From Buddleja alternifolia (lineage: Eukaryota > Streptophyta > Magnoliopsida > Lamiales > Scrophulariaceae): a stretch of DNA of 64,000 nucleotides. The notes beneath the pieces are model-generated. The model saw nothing but the letters and a program-made list of their open reading frames with translations, was not told the DNA's origin and did not search any database. Numbering within the stretch: position 1 is the first letter of the stretch; each line of letters starts with the position of its first letter. The stretch is taken from assembly GCA_019426215.1 (NCBI GenBank), contig CM033408.1, positions 23,566,375 to 23,630,374 on the forward strand, read 5' to 3'. This document shows positions 58,460 through 64,000 of the stretch, in pieces. The translations under genes and the position numbers were made by a program.

Positions 58460-59235
58460 TATTTCTAGATTTCAAACAAACTGGATAAGGGAAGGATTTC
58501 GAGTGGTCGATCCAAACCCCTTGATAATTCACAACTTAGAATTATCTAATAACCCCTGCCTATATATGCTAGTGGTGGTTTAACTCTTACAAATATTTTC
58601 GTTATGCAATGCTCGCAATCAATTAAGAGATATACTAAAACTCGAGTAATTAATCAACACTTAAAAACTCAAGTAAAAATATACCTCCATGAATTCTCGG
58701 ACGAATTCTTCTTGGTACAGGAATAGAGTGCTCGATTACAATGCTGCTAACAAACTACTTTATGCTATTGACTAGTTACTCTAGAATTTAACTAAGCCTA
58801 ATTATGCCTACGATTGCTAAAACTACAGAAAGAAATAAAGAAATTTTGCAGAGTTTGTTTGATTCTGTCTGTCTCCCTCTTCCTCTTTTTTGGCCGCCTA
58901 TATCTTGGCCTTGGGAACCCACGCTCTTCTTTTTCGAGAACTGTCTTCAACTGCCTTCAACCATTTCTTTCAAAATTCTTAATTTGGCGCGTCTTCCTTG
59001 AATGCAGCTTACTGGCCTTTGGGCTCTCTTCATTTTTCAGATTCGATTGTTGAGTTTTTATTAAATCAACTCATATCTTGTCATCCCTTGAATTTAATGA
59101 GAACTTTTCTTGCTTATCATTAATGGGCCTTGTCCTATTCATTTATGGGCCCACTTTCTTCTTTTCGAATTTCCTCTATTTGGGCTTCTAGGGAGTTTTT
59201 ATTTCGAAGGCCCATGTTATTTTATAGTATAAACA
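58460..59235 (-). repeat. 5' LTR of the gypsy element
   Basis: 776 bp; on minus it starts TGTTTATACT and ends CTAGAAATA. It matches the 3' LTR apart from the filler there. The 3' terminus is TA rather than CA in both LTRs. Confidence 0.92.
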
Positions 59236-59281
59236 GGTACATTCTGTTCACATTCTAAATTCTTGTATGTACACTTGATAC

Positions 59282-60463
59282 TGTTGGAAATCTTGATTGA
59301 GTAAATTGTGTTTAGCGCAATTTTATTGGAGACTTAAGTAAATTCCACATGTTGAGAGTGGAGTGTCTTTGGCTTAAATTAATCTACGTTTTGAGTAGAT
59401 AAATTTAGAGTATTTAATTACTCAAATCCGATTTCGGATGAATGAGAAATTAATTAGCAAAGTGTATCACTTAAAATGTTTCTCGTAATTGGAATCAATA
59501 ATTGATGTGAACAAAGGCGAATAAATGATCTCAATTATACGATCGACGACCGCGGTTGTATAAGAAATAGTTCATTTAGTTCGTGGTCTAAAATGTTCAA
59601 ATTGAAAAATTGAGGGACCAATTTGAAAGGACTTAATGAATCTAGATTCAAAGTTTTGGGGTCAAAATTAAAGTCTGTGGAAAGAAAGGGGCTGAGTTGC
59701 AAGCCGGATGGTGCAACCGCCCACACCGAATCATTTCCCGGAATTGGTGGCTAGTTATAGGTTGAAGAGGCGGGTGTACGGTGCACCCGCCACACCGGAT
59801 CATAACCATGTCAGGCGGATTTTGTCTTTTAGCTGAGGGGTTGTTTTGAACAATTGCAACTCTTGGGGCTAATTTGAAAAGTCCCAAAAGGTGCAATCAG
59901 GGGGCATTTTGTCCAAAAGACACAACCTTTGCGCCTTTCTGCAGAAATCCGAAAAGTCACACTTTTTGACCCAAAACCTTTCATTCTCTATAAATAGCCC
60001 CCCATAGTTTGGATTTATTTACACCAACATCTTATTTTCTCATCTTTCTTTTATTCTTTGTGCTAATTTGAGTACTTTGAATATTCTTTTGATTCTTTAA
60101 TATTATTTATAATATTGTAAGAATGATTTAGTACTAATTTGAGTATTTTAAATATTCTTAAATATTATTTTAATATTGTAAGAATAAGTTTGCATATTAA
60201 ATGTTTAGATGTGCATTTAATTCATCCATGTCCATCGAGAGAGTTTGGAACAAGTATTTTGTTCGCTAGGCTCAGAAATTTGTAGTGGTCCTATTTTCGA
60301 GACGTTTGTCGTTGTATCTTGGGAGACAATTGCCGTATTCCGTGACCACCAAGTGCGGGGCAATATTGTCTTAAGGAAATAGGGTAACCCTTGCCTCGAC
60401 ATATCATTATCATTTTGCATCTTCATAAACACCGCCCGTTATGCACTAGAATTTTTCCCAACA
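59282..60463 (+). repeat. 5' LTR of the LARD-like element
   Basis: 1,182 bp. It contains a TATA box (CTATAAATAG at 59989-59998). The first 698 bp recur at 63303-64000 with few changes. Short minus-strand frames present in both LTRs are not genes. Confidence 0.93.
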
Positions 60464-63302
60464 ACTTAAGACAATATCAGAATGTTTCTTGAAGATAGCG
60501 TTATTCGACAGAAAGAAAGAGGGAAGCTCTATTTAGTTTATTGTATACTTGAATACAATAATTATATTATTCAATTTTGTGACTTACTGATAATGATTTG
60601 TAATTGTGCATGACCAAGCAAAAATTGATGATCACAATGCCATTTGGTGAATTGGCTAATCAATTGCAGAGTCGGCGTCATATTTATCCGATGCAATTAA
60701 AGGATACGACTTATGAGATAAGTTTATTTGCTTTATTTGAGATTAAAGCGTTAATTATTCTATTATGAGAATTGAAGGCAGAATGCATTATGTCATCTTA
60801 TATATTATATATTTAATTCTCAATGTTAAATTATGAGTTGCCTGCATAACATTTCGAAAAGTTGCATGGCATTTCGTTGACACTTTCAGATAAGTGTATT
60901 ATTATTCAATAGGTCAAACTATGTTATGAAGAGTGAATAGTTATTCGTAGAATTAATATTTCTGAAATTATTGTTGTAGGATGAGATTAGTCTACTGGAT
61001 TGAAATTTAAAGGTTAAGTAACTTCTCAATTTCAAGGGATCGACTTCGACATGCTATGAATAAGGACATGAAAGCAATTGAAGGCGAAATATTGGTTACG
61101 AAACCAATAATGAGATAAGTTCATTATATGAATTATCAATTTTATAATTGCTTCATTTGATTACATATTGTGTTGAATACTATTAAACGTGATTTAATAT
61201 CTAGTTATGCAACAATGATGTAATCATGTTAGATAAATTTGAGCATGCGGTATTATGTGATTAAATATTTAATTATATTTTATCTTTGTGATTTATTCTT
61301 GATAAAGAATAAATAATTGTGCATGCATAAAATTACTTTATTTTTCTACGCATATATGAAGTAATTGTTTAGTAGTTTTCTTTCGGCTTATGAATAAATG
61401 CAATAAGTGTGATTCTTCACTATGTTTGACAATCTTTAGTATAAAGTCTGATCACAATGAATGGAAAAAAAATGCATTAATTAAATAGTTGATTTAAATT
61501 GATTGCATGTTCTTTTCATGTGATAGTGACGTTTATTTAAAGAAGTCAATTTTGTGTTAAGAATAATTATTGCATTATTTAGAGTTGTAGCCTACAATTT
61601 TCACCGTAAAAGTGAAATAGTTGTAGAGGCTAAACTAGTCATGGTTTCATTCAAGCGAAAGAAATCAAGTCTATTTTTAAGAAATTAAAATAGACATTGT
61701 GGAATGTCGGCACTATGAACCTGTAAGATTTCTAAGTGAGAATTTTTCCAAATGTTTCATATTATGAAACATAATCTCCGAAGAGAGAAATGTGGACGAC
61801 ATATTATACAAAGTACACAACTTGGTCAAAAATAAAGGATGTTAATTGTCGGAGTAAGATCGTGAAATTCGATCAAACGTCTGAAATTAAATCTGAGAAA
61901 ATGACTTTAAGGATATAGACAATTTGGTAAAACCAAATTATAGTTGGTGTATTGACAATAGTCGAAATAAGGATAAGAAAAAATAGTTCCGAGTGGACAA
62001 CCACAAACGTGGTAAATCGAACCACGCCGACAATGGTTAATCATAGATAAACCGAACCATGTAAATGGTGGGTGACCGTTGAGGACAAGTTGAACCATAT
62101 ATTTGGTGGGTGTTCGAACCACACAAATGGTGGGTGATCATCAAGACTAAACCAAGCTAGGAAAATGGTGGGTGATTAGATCACTAAAACCAAGTTAGGC
62201 AAATAGTGGGTGGTCGGACCTTACGCTCTCGACTGTAGTGAAAAATAACTAAGCGAATGGTGGGTCGACACCGGTGCTACACATACATCCAAGCTGGAAA
62301 GGTAGATGTATTGAGTATCACGAGTAATCGACATAATGACCTTTGAAGGCATTGACTAGAGTTCTTAGATATCTAAAATATGATATGAACTATGATTACT
62401 TTATATGATATATCCAAGTGTACCGATATAATACACTGATGAAAAATGGATATTCCTTATTGGCTAGATTTTGTGCCACCTGTTTCGATACATTGTACAA
62501 AATAGTCGATAGTCGGAAGGGCACAAAGTAGCATGTAAAATGGTAGTCTCGACACATACGCCGAAGATATAAAACCATTAGTAGTGATCTTCAGTGGCAT
62601 TGTCTCTATTGATTGATTAAAGTCAAATGAGAATGTATGGATCCAAATGTATGCCTAAAAGATCAAATAAACTGCATATCGATGGGAATGTGCCTAAAGC
62701 CTACATAATTAAGAATCGACATAGTGGAAACCCAACCTTGTTGACTGGAGATCCCAAGATCTTGGTTCAATGGGAGAACGAAATTATGAAGATTCAGTGA
62801 TGCACTTGAGGAGTTTAAAACTCCTACCCATTCCTAGGATAAACAAGTGCAACCTGCAGAGCGTAGCTGAGGTTAAGCAAGTAGCTTTTAATGATTCCTA
62901 TACTGTCTAAATGTGTGACGTAACTAAGTGGGGTGTGGCAGGGTACTCTTTATAGGAGATCACCTATGTAAGTAAGAAGTGAGGGCCGCTTCAATATAGT
63001 AAACGCTTATGAATCCAAGATGGTGTTCCATGGCCAAAATGGACCCAATTGAGAACAAAATCTGTTAGAGAAGTTATTGTGTGAGTATCATTGTCTTGGT
63101 TTACACAAACGGCTGACCAATTCAAGACATCACGTTCATTGGGGAGCCAAGTAAATCCGATGGTATTTCACGAAGGAAGGTTCAAAGCCACAGGCTACCT
63201 CTCCTGATGCAATAGTTTTTCGCCCGAACTCTCTCATTGTCTGCATAGTCTGCATTGCGTCTGCATAGTCTGCATTTGCATTAATTTCATTCATGGTGGG
63301 TA
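60464..63302 (+). other. Non-coding interior of the LARD-like element
   Basis: No protein recognised. 62060-62265 holds about six copies of AATGGTGGGTGA-type words spaced 24-50 bp, mostly after a GAACCA or AACCAAG string. The stretch 62930-62985 (GTGTGGCAGGGTACTCTTTA, GGAGATCACCTATG) looks conserved and structured. CTGCATAGTCTGCATT is repeated near 63241-63275. Confidence 0.6.
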
Positions 63303-64000
63303 TGTTGGAAATCTTGATTGAGTAAATTGTGTTTAGTGCAATTTTATTGGAGATTTAAGTGAATTCCACATGTTGAGAGTCGAGTGTCTTTGGCTTAAAT
63401 TAATCTACGTTTTGAGTAGATAAATTTAGAGTATTTAATTACTCAAATCCGATTTCGGGTGAATGAGAAATTAATTAGCAAAGTGTATCACTTAAAATGT
63501 TTCTCGTAATTGGAATCAATAATTGATGTGAACAAAGGCGAATAAATGATCTCAATTATACGATCGACGACCGCGGTTGTATAAGAAATAGTTCATTTAG
63601 TTCGTGGTCTAAAATGTTCAAATTGAAAAATTGAGGGACCAATTTGAAAGGACTTAATGAATCAAGATTCAAAGTTTTGGGGTCAAAATTAAAGTCTGTG
63701 GAAAGATAGGGGCTGAATTGCAAGCCGGATGGTGCAACCGCCCACACCGAATCATTTCCCGGAATTGGTGGCTTGTTATAAGTTGAAGAGGCGGGTGTAC
63801 GGTGCACCCGCCACACCGGATCATAACCATGTCAGGCGGATTTTGTCTTTTAGCTGAGGGGTTGTTTTGAACAATTGCAACTCTTGGGGCTAATTTGAAA
63901 AGTCCGAAAAGGTGCAATCAGGGGGCATTTTGTCCAAAAGACACAACCTTTGCGCCTTTCTGCAGAAATCCGAAAAGTCACACTTTTTGACCCAAAACCT
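63303..64000 (+). repeat. 3' LTR of the LARD-like element (partial)
   Basis: Matches 59282-59980; continues past the window. Confidence 0.93.

Larger units (their letters stand above)
27725..59235 (-). mobile_element. Ty3/gypsy retrotransposon, Tat-like, heavily nested
   Basis: One insertion of 31.5 kb bounded by the 5-bp duplication GGTAC at 27720-27724 and 59236-59240. Read on the minus strand: 5' LTR 59235-58460, primer site, gag 58400-55668, protease, RT with two RNase H domains, integrase (split), an antisense PMD gene, polypurine tract, 3' LTR 28768-27725. Two RNase H domains and extra ORFs past integrase are traits of the Tat lineage. Nested inside are a 16.6-kb copia element, a 1.42-kb solo LTR and a filler segment in the 3' LTR. 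All frames are damaged, so it is not autonomous now. Confidence 0.92.
59282..64000 (+). mobile_element. Non-autonomous LTR retrotransposon (LARD-like), 3' end outside window
   Basis: Left LTR 59282-60463 (TGTTGGAAATC ... TTCCCAACA), internal region 60464-63302, right LTR from 63303 to the window edge. No gag or pol is recognisable in the 2.8-kb interior. A degenerate initiator-Met-like primer site (AATATCAG) lies at 60471-60483 and a purine-rich ATGGTGGGTA just before the right LTR. Missing coding capacity and copia-type signals suggest a non-autonomous copia relative. Confidence 0.85.

Noticed and set aside
62060..62265. CRISPR-like array
   Set aside because: Repeats are only 9-12 bp, imperfect and irregularly spaced, in a plant retroelement interior.
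59535..63917. Minus-strand frames starting MHLLGLFKLAPRV / MWRVHRTPAS
   Set aside because: Present in both LTRs of the LARD-like element, antisense to its TATA box; no family recognised.

Overview
This is nuclear DNA of a flowering plant, almost certainly a eudicot. The sequence is AT-rich, the genes have GT-AG introns, two paralogous galactinol synthase (GolS) genes are present, and nearly everything else consists of nested plant transposable elements. I cannot name the species; an asterid is a guess.

Layout. (1) 1-3866, minus strand: GolS copy 1. It has three exons and loses its last ~24 codons at the window edge. Its introns hold a hAT MITE, a truncated LINE, an inverted-repeat MITE and AT microsatellites. 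(2) 3867-14049: intergenic DNA with a 78-80 bp minisatellite just upstream of the copy 1 TATA box, a Mutator-type MITE with a 10-bp target duplication, a CACTA-like fragment, and a 2.24-kb sequence repeated twice in tandem, each unit carrying a solo-LTR-like block. (3) 14050-15872, minus strand: GolS copy 2. It is complete (337 aa) and lacks the second intron of copy 1. (4) 15873-27724: upstream DNA of copy 2, two head-to-tail non-autonomous Helitrons, three SINE insertions with target duplications, a Mutator-like element seated exactly on a Helitron edge, and fragments that echo the DNA upstream of GolS copy 1. (5) 27725-59235: one very large nested Ty3/gypsy insertion bounded by GGTAC duplications. 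It lies on the minus strand and has LTRs, primer site, gag, protease, RT, two RNase H domains and integrase, as in the Tat lineage. Between pol and its 3' LTR it carries an intron-containing gene on the opposite (plus) strand that encodes a plant mobile domain (PMD) protein. A 16.6-kb Sirevirus-like Ty1/copia element is inserted in the integrase, flanked by TAAAA; it has a long third ORF and contains two further LTR insertions. A solo LTR of the same family as one of these interrupts the PMD gene. (6) 59282 to the window end: the 5' LTR, internal region and part of the 3' LTR of a non-autonomous LTR retrotransposon on the plus strand.

Only the two GolS genes look like host genes. Galactinol synthase makes galactinol from UDP-galactose and myo-inositol, the committed step to raffinose-family oligosaccharides. 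The retroelement reading frames all contain stops, frameshifts or lost catalytic residues and are annotated as pseudogenes. The target-site duplications allow a relative order of events to be read: gypsy first, then copia into gypsy, then solo-LTR elements into copia and into the PMD gene.
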